Shown in pieces: positions 1-7,572 of a stretch of 64,000 bases of DNA. The notes beneath the pieces were generated by a model, which was given only the letters and a program-made list of their open reading frames with translations, had not been told where the DNA came from and ran no database searches. This DNA is from Leptospira sp. GIMC2001 (GTDB lineage: Bacteria; Spirochaetota; Leptospiria; Leptospirales; Leptospiraceae): NCBI RefSeq assembly GCF_028462125.1, contig NZ_CP115468.1:1336501-1400500 (forward strand), read 5' to 3'. The position numbers and the translations under genes are program-made. Numbering within the stretch: position 1 is the stretch's first letter; every line of letters begins with the position of its first letter.

Positions 1-10
1 TAATAATCTT

Positions 11-430
11 TTAAACTTTCCACAAAGTCAAAAACTCTTTCGGAGTAACTACTTTGATTCCCTCTTTCGGATAGTCTTTCTTGTTTCTTGTTATGAAATA
101 TTCGATGTCTTTAGTTCTAGCGCAAAAATATTGAATTGAATCTTCAAAATCCTTAATCGTTGAATTTAGACCGAAATCAATAATTTTTTCATCAACAGAA
201 ATAATGTGAATGAGATTTTTAAAATCTTTAATTAGTTCCCTAGCTTTTTTTGAATTCAATTGTTTTGATAAAATATAGAAAAGATTCCAAATAATCAAAG
301 ATGAAATATATCCTTTGATCTTTTTTTCTTCAATCAGTGATATAATTTCAATTGAATCAATAAAAAATGGCTCTCTACCATATAAAAAATCAATGATGAC
401 GTCAGAGTCTAAATAAACCTCTTTCATCAT
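11..430 (-). CDS. vapC: VapC-type PIN-domain toxin (copy 1)
   Basis: This is a 139-aa PIN-domain protein, a family of Mg-dependent ribonucleases that act as toxins of VapBC modules. The N-terminus shows the first acidic PIN residue in YLDSDVIIDF. A second acidic cluster follows near residue 93 (DFEDSIQYF), and the C-terminal TRNKKDY replaces the usual last Asp region. The protein is identical to the one at 36187-36606, so the cassette is duplicated. Its partner antitoxin at 427-674 is frameshifted, which leaves this toxin without a linked intact antitoxin. It overlaps the antitoxin stop by 4 bases. The family is clear; the cellular target is unknown. Confidence 0.88.
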   Translation of the reverse strand: MMKEVYLDSDVIIDFLYGREPFFIDSIEIISLIEEKKIKGYISSLIIWNLFYILSKQLNSKKARELIKDFKNLIHIISVDEKIIDFGLNSTIKDFEDSIQYFCARTKDIEYFITRNKKDYPKEGIKVVTPKEFLTLWKV

Positions 431-674
431 TTGTATTTTCTATCTAAATGTTCTGTGATTTCTTTCCTTGCATCAAAATATTCATGATTTTTAAGAATGC
501 CTGCGTATTTTTTTGTAAACTTAGGTACTCTTCCGAAGCTGCAATTTGTTTGTTTGGAAAGTGTAAATAGGTATTCTTCAACTAGTTTCGAGACGCTTCG
601 ATTATTTTTTTTGCAAAATCTTTAGCAGCTTGAATGACTTCTTCATCTATTGATAATGTTAATTTGGTATTCAT
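427..674 (-). pseudogene. vapB: VapB-type antitoxin, frameshifted copy
   Basis: This region aligns along its whole length with the intact 82-aa antitoxin at 36603-36851, but it is one base shorter. The run that encodes the two lysines of FAKKNN has 8 T on the + strand here and 9 in the intact copy, so the reading frame is lost about 20 codons after the start. Two further substitutions are visible, near 537 and 645. The start ATG at 672-674 is still present. A polymerase or assembly slip in the homopolymer is the main alternative to a real mutation. Confidence 0.8.
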
Positions 675-678
675 GATA

Positions 679-717
679 GTCTACGTAGACAGTAGATTAG
701 ATCTTACGTATTGTCAA
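679..717 (-). promoter_or_regulatory. vapBC operator and altered promoter (copy 1)
   Basis: A perfect 12-bp palindrome, GTCTACGTAGAC (679-690), lies just upstream of the antitoxin start and probably binds the VapB protein. A minus-strand TTGACA (712-717) lies upstream. The -10 position reads TCTACT here, where the intact copy at 36868-36873 reads TATACT, so this promoter may be weaker. The promoter assignment is inference. Confidence 0.5.
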
Positions 718-768
718 ATGTTTTTTATTTTGATATAATTATATTTTCAGCTTAATGGATCTGAGGAC

Positions 769-918
769 TAACGAATGAGCTTGCCAACGTAGATCCTAGG
801 TGAGCCTCCAAAGGAGGCGTTACCGTTGGCACGTATTCTTGCTCCTGCAAGAATCGTGACTAGGATCTATGTGTCGAAGACCAAGCCGGTATTCCGGCGC
901 TGCGGCAAGCGAAAGTTA
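769..918 (-). repeat. attC 1 (family B ends, C-type centre)
   Basis: Attachment site of cassette 1. The outer arms pair GCTTGCC with GGCAAGC, and an unpaired spacer separates them from the TAAC and GTTA cores. This is the R box / spacer / L box layout of integron attC sites. The central part (GTAGATCCTAGG) matches family C rather than B. Its left core reads GTTAGTCCTCA on the minus strand, as at attC 3. Confidence 0.85.
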
Positions 919-944
919 AGCGATGTGGCTTCTTCATGAAAATA

Positions 945-1178
945 TCAATCTTTATAAACTAAGACTTTTCCTATCTCAGATAAATTACTTGTTCCATTAA
1001 ATACAGTCTTCTGAACTTCTTCTAAATGCTTCATTGTTTTTCGATCATAATACCGTTCTCCACAAGAACTACATACCGGAATATTTAGCTTAACATAAAT
1101 AATATCGTTTCCACTATGAATTTCTTCCATGATATCTTTTGGCTCAATACTTTGACTATGACATACAATACATTTCAT
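945..1178 (-). CDS. YgiT/MqsA-like zinc-finger antitoxin
   Basis: This 77-aa protein has two CxxC pairs, CIVCHS near the start and CSSCGERYY around residue 36, that would bind one zinc ion as in the N-terminal domain of MqsA/YgiT antitoxins. It has no C-terminal helix-turn-helix, so it is the short YgiT-type form. The toxin-like gene lies directly upstream with a 4-base overlap (1175-1178), which indicates translational coupling. It probably neutralises the DUF4258 protein. The pairing is well known for these two families; the activity here is inferred. Confidence 0.8.
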   Translation of the reverse strand: MKCIVCHSQSIEPKDIMEEIHSGNDIIYVKLNIPVCSSCGERYYDRKTMKHLEEVQKTVFNGTSNLSEIGKVLVYKD

Positions 1179-1522
1179 TTTTTTCTCCTAACTTTATAGT
1201 CTATCCACAATGAAGATTCAGGCTCATAGACCGTTATTATGATTGTTGAGTCATTATCAGAATCAAAAGCTGCAACAATATGAATTGGACGATTTTTATT
1301 TGTAAGACCATAAATTAAAACACTTGGATATGGTTTATCAGTTAAATATTCCTCTATTATTTCACCTTTTTCAATTGTTTCTTCAATATCGGAATCGGTA
1401 ATTTGCCCCAATTCTTCATTCATCATCTCAAATTTAGCATGCCTTGAATAGAGAACCCGATTGTTCCGAAAAGCTGACTGTATTAGTTCTAGAAAAACCA
1501 CTCTATAAACAATGATATTCAA
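1175..1522 (-). CDS. DUF4258-family putative toxin
   Basis: This 115-aa protein carries the DUF4258 signature YSRHAKFEM near residue 25, a central acidic helix (DSDIEETIEKG), and a final strand (TIIITVYEPE) like that of RelE-fold proteins. DUF4258 genes commonly sit next to YgiT zinc-finger genes as putative type II toxins, and here the zinc-finger gene follows with a 4-base overlap. The homology seems to begin only at about residue 20, so the true start could lie a little inside the listed ATG. An RNase function is inferred from the family. Confidence 0.75.
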   Translation of the reverse strand: MNIIVYRVVFLELIQSAFRNNRVLYSRHAKFEMMNEELGQITDSDIEETIEKGEIIEEYLTDKPYPSVLIYGLTNKNRPIHIVAAFDSDNDSTIIITVYEPESSLWIDYKVRRKK

Positions 1523-1635
1523 TGTGTAGATTCTTCAATGTTTTAACTTTATGGTTTTCTGATTTTTAAAACCTATATTACAAATGAAATGAAAATTTGC
1601 TTTTGATTTAAATTTCAAATTTGAGCCATTTCGCT

Positions 1636-1817
1636 TAACGGTCAGACTATCCGACGTAGATCCTAGGTGAGTCCAGCACCATTTAGTGAGCTATGCGAAT
1701 GTTTGAAATGGTGCTGGACGGTAGCGTTGGCACGAATTCTTGCAATGCAAGAATCGTGACTAGGATTTATGTGTCGTAGACCAAGCCTGTATTCCAGGCG
1801 CAGCGGATAGTCATTGA
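1636..1817 (-). repeat. attC 2 (family C, degenerate right end)
   Basis: The left end is typical of family C. The centre carries an interchangeable hairpin with arms CCAGCACCATTT and AAATGGTGCTGG. The right end reads GTCATTGAAAG where related sites read GTCGTTGTTA, so the GTTA core is missing and the site is probably inactive. Confidence 0.75.
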
Positions 1818-2117
1818 AAGCAACAGTGTTTTACATTCACGACATTATTGAAAAGTCATATAATCTCACTTTCAAACAAAATATTTTTGTAATTACTTTA
1901 AAAATAATTTTTAAAATGAACTTATTAAGAAATCGATAAGATAGCATGGACTGAAAAAATGAAAGTAATTAAAAAACTTTATAGATCTTTTTTTTAATTA
2001 GGAATAGAATGTTGCGAAGTTGAAAACTTCTAAATTTTCTTTTTTTACGAATCTTATAATTTTTCTTTAATAAATAAAAAAGCGGACACGATGTCCGCTC
2101 TTATAGGCGATGAGGAC
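1818..2117. other. ORF-less cassette, family 1, truncated (cassette 2)
   Basis: About 300 bases hold no convincing gene. The right end has the family-1 hairpin AGCGGAC/GTCCGCT (2081-2087 and 2093-2099) with an adjacent A-run, which makes it terminator-like on the minus strand. The left-end motif of the family (GCCGCC followed by a GGCA/TGCC hairpin) is absent. The two ends are not complementary, so this is probably a deletion remnant. Confidence 0.6.
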
Positions 2118-2293
2118 TAACGAGGAGCGTTGCTGCCGTTCGGGATAGCCGAGTCTCCAAAAGAGACGTTGGTGTTGGCACGAGATTGCTGTAAACGAAG
2201 TGAGCAGGGCAATCGTAGTGACACCCGAATGGGTCTGAAGCTCCGCTTCCTTAAGTTCAAAGGAGCGAAGACGTTTCCAGTAACGCGGAGTTA
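2118..2293 (-). repeat. attC 3 (family A)
   Basis: Typical family A site: GAGGAGCGTTGCTGCCGTTC at the left and CCAGTAACGCGGAGTTA at the right. Its right end pairs with the far end of cassette 3 (GTTATCTGCTGTCCG against GTTATCTGCAATCCG). Confidence 0.87.
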
Positions 2294-2306
2294 TCTGCTG
2301 TCCGTT

Positions 2307-2741
2307 TTAACTTCCTCTCTGATTCTTTATATCTGAAATTAAATTATTGAATTTCTTTCCATTAACAGTTCGGTAAACATCAAAATCTGAATCAAGGGTT
2401 ATTATATTATTAGAATTGATTTTATGCGCTAATAAAACTAAAGAAGCATACGCAAAATCCATTGGAGTATCTTTATATTTCTTCATGTATTTAAAGATTA
2501 ATTCGAAGTCAGCATTGTTTATTTCAATTAACTCAATCGCTCCTTCTTTAATCCATTCAATCAAATCTAACTGAGCGGGTTGAATATCTTCTAATAAATA
2601 TGCTGCTTCGGTTATAACAGATAGGGAAGTATAAAGATTTCCTTTATAATTTTTCAAAAACGCTCTAAATTTTTCTGAATATCTATCACTCCCATCAAAA
2701 AATGCAACTATCGGACCAGTATCAATTATTGCATTAATCAT
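2307..2741 (-). CDS. vapC: VapC-type PIN-domain toxin
   Basis: This 144-aa PIN-domain protein has the first acidic residue in IIDTGPIVAFFDG, a conserved middle acid in DTPMDFAYASLV, and a C-terminal ITLDSDF motif. These are the four-acid pattern of VapC ribonucleases. The antitoxin gene overlaps it by 8 bases upstream, so the two are translated together. It is unrelated in sequence to the VapC at 11-430. The family assignment is firm; the RNA target is not known. Confidence 0.9.
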   Translation of the reverse strand: MINAIIDTGPIVAFFDGSDRYSEKFRAFLKNYKGNLYTSLSVITEAAYLLEDIQPAQLDLIEWIKEGAIELIEINNADFELIFKYMKKYKDTPMDFAYASLVLLAHKINSNNIITLDSDFDVYRTVNGKKFNNLISDIKNQRGS

Positions 2742-2982
2742 TGATTTTTGATTTCAATTTTTCTTTTATAATAGCTTTGTAATTAATTGACTTGTCTGCT
2801 TTGCCAGAATTGTATTTTCCGATATATTTTAATCCCAAAGCATATGCATTCTTTGAAACTTCCTTCTTCTTAAGATATTGTAAAAAAGATTCTTTCAGAA
2901 TATCAGTTTTAGTCTTTCTTTCTAGTAGTGAAAGTTCAGTTAATTTTTCTTCTAAATCTTTTGGAAAGCGTAAACTTATCAC
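2734..2982 (-). CDS. vapB: Ribbon-helix-helix antitoxin of VapBC
   Basis: This 82-aa protein starts with a ribbon-helix-helix-like segment (MISLRFPKDLEEKL, then a helix through KTDILKESFLQYL) that would bind DNA as a dimer. The lysine-rich C-terminus is the likely toxin-binding part. It lies immediately upstream of the PIN gene with an 8-base overlap, the standard antitoxin-first order. Autoregulation is expected for the family, but I see no clear operator. Confidence 0.82.
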   Translation of the reverse strand: MISLRFPKDLEEKLTELSLLERKTKTDILKESFLQYLKKKEVSKNAYALGLKYIGKYNSGKADKSINYKAIIKEKLKSKIND

Positions 2983-3127
2983 GTTGTACCCCTGTATTAC
3001 CTTTGTATTACATTGAAATTTTATGTCAAATAGAATTTCTTAATTTCTTTATGATTCCTACGAAACATAATTTGAAAATTTAACTTTTAAAAGAAATTCT
3101 TAAGATTGGTGAGGAACGGATTGCAGA

Positions 3128-3303
3128 TAACGAGGAGCGTTACTGCCGTTCGGGATAGCCGAGTCTCCGGATGAGACGTTGGTGTTGGCACGAGATTGCT
3201 GTGAACGAAGTGAATAAAGCAATCACAGTGACACCCGAATGGGTCTGAAGCTCCGCTTCTTCAAAAGCAAAGGAGCGAAGACGTTTCCAGTAACGCGGAG
3301 TTA
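3128..3303 (-). repeat. attC 4 (family A)
   Basis: Family A site. The right end GTTATCTGCAGTCGC pairs with the far end of cassette 4 (GTTATCTGCAATCGC), differing only at position 11. Confidence 0.87.
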
Positions 3304-3331
3304 TCTGCAGTCGCATTGAAAAATGTTCAGT

Positions 3332-3811
3332 TTATTTTTCGATTGCTAAAAATAATGCTTTGTTAATCAACTCTTTCGATAAATGAATTCTTTCGATTTC
3401 TAATTTCTCTATCAATGGTTTTATAAGATCAACATATCCTTTCTCTTTGGCTGAAATAAGAATTCCCAAAGTTCCTACAAACTTAACATTCTCTAATTTT
3501 GCAATTTTTCTGGCTTTTTTATCATTAATTAGTAAAACTGAGTTAAAAATTTCCTTAGCAAGTACAAGACATTCGGATTCTCCCAGTCCAAGTGACAATC
3601 TGAAAGCTTGAAAAGTATTCATGTTTTTACATTGAACAACACGACTCTTAGACCACAGATCTAATTCTTTACTGTATTTTCTGTTTTCCTTGGATACCTC
3701 AGAATATACTGAATAAGGTATTATGACTTGATCTGAAACTTTCTCCAACAGATCTAAACGATCCAATATCGAGAATGAAATTAACGGAGATGAATCTGGA
3801 ATTAAAATCAA
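3332..3811 (-). CDS. DUF3368-type PIN-domain toxin
   Basis: This 159-aa protein matches the DUF3368 branch of PIN domains. The opening PDSSPLISF carries the first acid, the GLGESECLVLA segment around residue 75 is the family hallmark, and LINDKKARKIA around residue 95 supplies further acids. Such proteins are the usual partners of UPF0175 antitoxins, and one lies 3 bases upstream. A toxin RNase role is inferred from the family. Confidence 0.88.
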   Translation of the reverse strand: MILIPDSSPLISFSILDRLDLLEKVSDQVIIPYSVYSEVSKENRKYSKELDLWSKSRVVQCKNMNTFQAFRLSLGLGESECLVLAKEIFNSVLLINDKKARKIAKLENVKFVGTLGILISAKEKGYVDLIKPLIEKLEIERIHLSKELINKALFLAIEK

Positions 3812-3814
3812 GAA

Positions 3815-4069
3815 TTATTTCAATACTTCTAATTCATTTTCCAAATCAGCTGAATCGTAATCAATCACTGAAACCCCGCTGAGAGATAATTTATTCATGA
3901 AGTCATTCAATTTCATTGATGAAAATTCAGCGCCTTGTGAGATAGATAGTTTTCCTTTTTGAACTAAGCTTCGAGCAAATTCAAACAATAAGTCATTTTT
4001 TAAATTATCTTCATTCTCATTAAGCGCAATAATTAAGTGATCTGGAATTTCTATATTAAGAAGACTCAT
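3815..4069 (-). CDS. UPF0175-family antitoxin
   Basis: This 84-aa protein resembles UPF0175: LLFEFARSLVQKGKLSISQGAEFSSM forms the helix-turn-helix-like core, followed by MNKLSLSGVSVIDYD. It precedes the DUF3368 toxin by only 3 bases, so the pair is one operon. The family is the known antitoxin partner of DUF3368. Start ATG at 4067-4069. Confidence 0.88.
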   Translation of the reverse strand: MSLLNIEIPDHLIIALNENEDNLKNDLLFEFARSLVQKGKLSISQGAEFSSMKLNDFMNKLSLSGVSVIDYDSADLENELEVLK

Positions 4070-4146
4070 CGTTTAAGAATCTTTATGTTCTTTTTTTTGT
4101 CAAGTTAGAATTAATAAAGAATTTTCTGGCTTAGAGCGATTGCAGA

Positions 4147-4322
4147 TAACGAGGAGTGTTGCTGCCGTTCGGGATAGTCGAGTCTCCTAAGGAGACGTTG
4201 GCGTTGGCACGAGATTGCTGTGAACGAAGTGAGAAAAGCAATCGAAGTGACACCCGAATGGGTCTGAAGCTCCTCTTCACTCAAAACAAAGGAGCGAAGA
4301 CGTTTCCAGTAACGCGGAGTTA
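4147..4322 (-). repeat. attC 5 (family A)
   Basis: Family A site. The right end GTTAAGCGATGTTATTG pairs with the far end of cassette 5 (GTTAAGCGACATTATTG). Confidence 0.87.
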
Positions 4323-4344
4323 AGCGATGTTATTGAATTTACAA

Positions 4345-4755
4345 CTAGCAGATTCTTAATTCACCTATAGAGAAAAATCCAATTATTGAAGGGATGTCTA
4401 GAAGAAAAGAAAAGACAACTCCCTTATAAACGATTTCCCAATTTTCACCATTCATTGATAGACTTCTATCAAAAAAAATAAAAATTAGAATCCACCATTC
4501 GACAATTCTTATTGGCACTATAGCGATAAAGAAAGAAAATCCATAAGAAGTAAATGAAGTCAAGTTTATCAAAAATCCTCCAATTGCTAAACCTATCAAT
4601 GTTCTAACAATTCCAACTATCCAAAATTTATCTTTATGAGAATCATAATATGAAGTCATATATATTGAAAATCCTGTATAGCCTAATAATTTTATTAAAA
4701 TAAATATTAAAAAAGCTCCGGGATTTGGAATGCCTGAATTTTCTAAAAAGCTCAT
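4345..4755 (-). CDS. Small integral membrane protein, unknown function
   Basis: I do not recognise this 136-aa protein. It is strongly hydrophobic, with about four predicted membrane segments near residues 14-32, 46-65, 70-95 and 112-130. It lacks a cleavable signal peptide and catalytic motifs. It is the only convincing gene of cassette 5 and would sit in the inner membrane. Confidence 0.6.
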   Translation of the reverse strand: MSFLENSGIPNPGAFLIFILIKLLGYTGFSIYMTSYYDSHKDKFWIVGIVRTLIGLAIGGFLINLTSFTSYGFSFFIAIVPIRIVEWWILIFIFFDRSLSMNGENWEIVYKGVVFSFLLDIPSIIGFFSIGELRIC

Positions 4756-5088
4756 AATTTAAAGACCTTTATTCAATACAATAATTAAGCCGTTCCTAAG
4801 TAAAAAGATAAAACGAAATTACCTTTATTTTCTAATGATTAGTTACGTGCTCCAAAACATTTATTTTACTCTTGAAATATAAATTATCAAAATAAACGCA
4901 TAAAAAATGTAAAATGTAAATAATTAAATAAAGTAAAATTAGGCCATATATTTCTAGTCCTATTTCTTTTATAGATTTTTAAAAATTGGACTATCACATT
5001 AAACATTGTTACAAAATATAAAATATATTCTAGATAAATATTGTTATCATATTTTAAATAATCAAAACGCAATATCAATAATGTCGCT
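4756..5088. other. Gene-poor 5' part of cassette 5
   Basis: About 330 very AT-rich bases lie upstream of the membrane-protein gene. A 63-codon minus-strand frame (4887-5078) has low-complexity composition and no recognisable domain, so I do not call it. No clear promoter or structured element was seen. Confidence 0.4.
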
Positions 5089-5237
5089 TAACGAATGAGC
5101 TTGCCGACGTTCCTCGTAGCTGAGCCTCCAAAGGATGTGTTAGCGTCGGCGCGTCTTCTTGCTTTGCAAGAAGCGTGACGAAGAGGAATGTGTCGAAGAT
5201 CGAGCCGGTATTCCGGCGATGCGGCAAGCGAAAGTTA
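5089..5237 (-). repeat. attC 6 (family B)
   Basis: Family B site (GAATGAGCTTGCCGACG at the left, GCGGCAAGCGAAAGTTA at the right). The right end GTTATACGACGGTCG pairs with the far end of cassette 6 (GTTATACGACAGTCG). Confidence 0.88.
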
Positions 5238-5250
5238 TACGACGGTCGAA

Positions 5251-5676
5251 TTATACTTCAAGAAGATTTTCATGGAATACTTCTTCAAGTCTAATAATAT
5301 TCTTTAATGTCGGGTTTGATTTATGAGGATCTTCAAATCGTTGATAAGTCTGGTATGCAATATTTAGCTTCGCAGCTATTTGTTTTTGACTTAAACCTTG
5401 TTTTTCCCTATTTTTCTTAAGCCATATTGCGAATGATACATTCTTTTCTGGAGTAATAAATTTAATATATTTTCCTTTCATCTTTGATGGCTCCGGTATA
5501 CTTAGCTTTCTAGAATCAATGGATTCTAAGTATCCAGTTAGTGCTTCCTGAGCATTAGAAATAGCATTCTCTTCTGTATCGCCAAAAGTAATACAACCTG
5601 GTAAATCAGGGAATTCGACATTAAAAACTTTGTCATTTAAATCAAACTTAATAATTGCTGGATAATATATTTTCAT
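5251..5676 (-). CDS. hicB: HicB antitoxin with helix-turn-helix
   Basis: This 141-aa HicB has the partly degraded RNase-H-like N-terminal domain (FNVEFPDLPGCITFGDTEENA) and a C-terminal XRE-type helix-turn-helix (LSQKQIAAKLNIAYQTYQRFE, about residues 93-113) for operator binding. It directly follows hicA with an ATGA overlap (5673-5676). It blocks the HicA mRNA interferase and should repress the operon through the palindrome at 5861-5880. Confidence 0.92.
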   Translation of the reverse strand: MKIYYPAIIKFDLNDKVFNVEFPDLPGCITFGDTEENAISNAQEALTGYLESIDSRKLSIPEPSKMKGKYIKFITPEKNVSFAIWLKKNREKQGLSQKQIAAKLNIAYQTYQRFEDPHKSNPTLKNIIRLEEVFHENLLEV

Positions 5677-5852
5677 TTTAAACCTGCCTGTTTTAGTATA
5701 GCATTATAAGTTCCATTGGGAATATCTTTATTGCTGTGAACTGGAACAGTAATTGTTTTATCATCTTTTTTGAGAATATGATGTGAACCATTTATTCTAT
5801 CTAACTTCCAGCCATCTTTCTTCAGAATCTTGATTAATTCTTTTCCTGTCAC
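5673..5852 (-). CDS. hicA: HicA mRNA interferase toxin
   Basis: This short toxin of 59 aa starts at GTG 5850-5852. It shows the HicA dsRBD-like fold motifs: TGKELIKILKKDGW, then RINGSHHILKK containing the catalytic histidine, then TVPVHSNKDIPNGTYNAIL. Its stop overlaps the hicB start (ATGA), so the two are coupled. HicA cleaves mRNA when free of HicB. The identification rests on motif order and the hicB neighbour and is strong despite the small size. Confidence 0.92.
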   Translation of the reverse strand: MTGKELIKILKKDGWKLDRINGSHHILKKDDKTITVPVHSNKDIPNGTYNAILKQAGLK

Positions 5853-5860
5853 AATTTACG

Positions 5861-5887
5861 ATACAGTATTTGAACTGTATATGTCAA
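5861..5887 (-). promoter_or_regulatory. hicAB promoter and operator
   Basis: An inverted repeat with arms ATACAGT (5861-5867) and ACTGTAT (5874-5880) lies just upstream of hicA. A minus-strand TTGACA (5882-5887) is next to it, so a bound HicB would cover the promoter. Confidence 0.55.
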
Positions 5888-6029
5888 GTATTAATTTATT
5901 GTCCAAAGCTCATATTACGACTGTCGTATAACGATTCAGACTACCCGACGTAAATTCGAGCTGAGTCTCGAAGTGGTACTCCCCCAAAAAACTGGACAGA
6001 AAAAATGGTTCTTCGCTAAGGAGAAACAA

Positions 6030-6335
6030 ATGTATCAAGGACCCAAAGACTACCCTCATGAGTTCAAAATCCAATCACTGAAACGGTATTTGGAAAATGG
6101 ATGTAGGTGTAATTTTACTGCCAAAGAATTAGGAATACCAGAATCTACCCTTAGAGGTTGGAGAACGAAATATATGGCTGAAGTGAAACAAGAAATTAAG
6201 CCCAATAAAAAGGGGAAGAAAGATTATGAAAGTTTACTTATTGAAAAAGAAAAGAGAATCCAGCAATTAGAAGCTGAGAATTTAATTTTAAAAAAGTCAA
6301 TAGGCATTTTCACAAGAGACCCACAACAAAAATAG
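6030..6335 (+). CDS. IS3-family OrfA (HTH protein), copy 1
   Basis: This 101-aa protein has an N-terminal helix-turn-helix (NFTAKELGIPESTLRGWRTK, about residues 32-51) and a C-terminal leucine-rich coiled coil (KRIQQLEAENLILKKS). ATG 6030 is chosen because it is preceded by AAGGAG. A frame-open GTG upstream lies in the terminal repeat. The gene ends in CAA AAA TAG. A -1 slip on that A-run would continue into OrfB in frame, giving the OrfAB transposase usual for this family. Confidence 0.9.
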   Translation: MYQGPKDYPHEFKIQSLKRYLENGCRCNFTAKELGIPESTLRGWRTKYMAEVKQEIKPNKKGKKDYESLLIEKEKRIQQLEAENLILKKSIGIFTRDPQQK

Positions 6336-6376
6336 ATAAGTATCAATTCATTAAAGATAACGTATTATATTTTAAA

Positions 6377-7207
6377 GTGGTGAAAATGTGCAAGACTTTA
6401 GAAGTCTCTAGGTCTGGTTATTACAACTGGAAGAATAGAAGATTAAGTAAACGAAAAGTATTTAATATGCTATTGCTATCTGAGATAAAACGTATCCACA
6501 TAGAATCAGAAGAAATATATGGTAGCCCAAAAATCTATGAAACATTGATTACAGAGGGATACTTATGTAATAGAAAACTTGTAGAAAGATTAATGAAATT
6601 AGCGAAAATTCGCAGTAAAATCAAGAAAAAGTTTAGAGTCGTAACAACGAACTCAAAACATTCTAATGAGATTTCTCCAAACATATTAAATCGAAAATTT
6701 AATGCTTCAAAACCTGGAGAAGTATGGTGTTCAGATATCACCTATATAGAAGTAAAATCTCGTTGGTTTTATTTAACTACGATAATCGATTTGTTTAATC
6801 GAGAAATAGTTGGTTGGGATCTAAGCGAAAGCCTAGAATCTAATTCACTAATAACCTGCTTTGATAATGCTTTCAATTTACACAAACCAGAGCCAGGTTG
6901 TATATTCCATTCTGACCGTGGCATACAGTTTGCATCTAGGGAGTTTCGAAGAAAATTACAGGAAAGTGAAATGAAGCAAAGTATGAGTAGAAAAGGCGAT
7001 TGTTGGGACAATGCTGTAGCTGAATCCTTTTTTAAAATATTAAAGTCTGAATTGATAAGGCATGTAAGGTATGATGATATGAAACAAGCAAAACAAAGTT
7101 TATTCGAATATATTGAAATATTTTACAATAGGAAAAGAATTCATTCTACTTTAGGCTTTACTTCACCTAGCGAATTCAAAAAACTATATAAAATGCGAAC
7201 TGCCTAA
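6377..7207 (+). CDS. IS3-family OrfB transposase (DDE), copy 1
   Basis: This is a 276-aa rve/DDE catalytic protein. The triad is visible as D120 (WCSDITYI), D180 (HSDRGIQF) and E216 (NAVAESFFK). The listed GTG start is only a fallback, because the open frame runs back to the A-run at the end of orfA. Translation as an OrfAB fusion by -1 frameshifting is therefore more likely. The element looks intact and could be active. Confidence 0.93.
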   Translation: MVKMCKTLEVSRSGYYNWKNRRLSKRKVFNMLLLSEIKRIHIESEEIYGSPKIYETLITEGYLCNRKLVERLMKLAKIRSKIKKKFRVVTTNSKHSNEISPNILNRKFNASKPGEVWCSDITYIEVKSRWFYLTTIIDLFNREIVGWDLSESLESNSLITCFDNAFNLHKPEPGCIFHSDRGIQFASREFRRKLQESEMKQSMSRKGDCWDNAVAESFFKILKSELIRHVRYDDMKQAKQSLFEYIEIFYNRKRIHSTLGFTSPSEFKKLYKMRTA

Positions 7208-7326
7208 TTTACTGTCCGAAAAAAAGGGGGAGTACCAAAGAGACGTTAGCGCTGAATTTATGTGTCGTAGACCAAGCTCTGCGGTCGCTTTAGCGACGTT
7301 CAGAGCGCAGTGGGTAGTCGGAGTTA

Positions 7327-7572
7327 GTAGTAGTTTTCGCACGCTTGCTTGAATTTTTCTTTCTTTGAGAAAACCGCGATCCGACTAAAGCATCTTTCTA
7401 CCTTAAGATTTTGCAGACTTCTATCAATAATTTTTCACTTACGAATTAAATATAAATAGCATAGTTGAATCGTTCAAATTTAAACTAAGCAAAACCTTAT
7501 TACTTTTTGATTTATTAAGCGGTTTTCGAAAAGAATAAAACTAGACTTTCAATTAAAAGCGAAAATTACTAC
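7327..7572. other. ORF-less cassette, family 2 (cassette 7)
   Basis: There is no gene in these 246 bases. GAAAACCGC (7369-7377) is the exact reverse complement of GCGGTTTTC (7519-7527), so the middle could close into a large loop. The cassette ends are complementary (GTTAGTAGTAGTTTTCGC against GTTAGTAGTAATTTTCGC). Three relatives lie at 42761, 43137 and 62552. A structured RNA is possible but unproven. Confidence 0.6.

Larger units (their letters stand above)
5974..7237 (+). mobile_element. IS3-family insertion sequence, copy 1
   Basis: This is a 1264-bp element with terminal inverted repeats TGGTACTCCCCC / GGGGGAGTACCA, ending TG...CA as is typical of the IS3 family. It carries orfA and orfB, and is flanked by a 3-bp direct repeat AAG (5971-5973 and 7238-7240). 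An inverted copy of the same length, with identical deduced proteins, lies at 15737-17000. It is the only transposon on the + strand and is inserted in attC 7. Confidence 0.95.
5929..7326 (-). repeat. attC 7 (family F), split by an insertion sequence
   Basis: The site reads as family F (ATTCAGACTACCCGACG ... GTGGGTAGTCGGAGTTA) once the element at 5974-7237 and one AAG duplicate are removed, which restores GAGTCTCGAAGAGACG exactly as in attC 39. The insertion should disable the site, fixing cassette 7 in place. Confidence 0.85.

Noticed and set aside
2130..2336. Repeated 60-80 codon + strand frames starting MLPFG (for example at 2130, 11189, 17990, 35928, 43394, 50468)
   Set aside because: They read through family A attC sites on the strand opposite to the cassette genes and end in different cassette sequence each time. 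Their similarity reflects the attC, not a protein family.
4887..5078. 63-codon frame upstream of the membrane-protein gene of cassette 5
   Set aside because: Low-complexity AT-rich sequence with no domain.
6535..7011. Minus-strand frames inside the insertion sequence
   Set aside because: Antisense shadows of the transposase gene.
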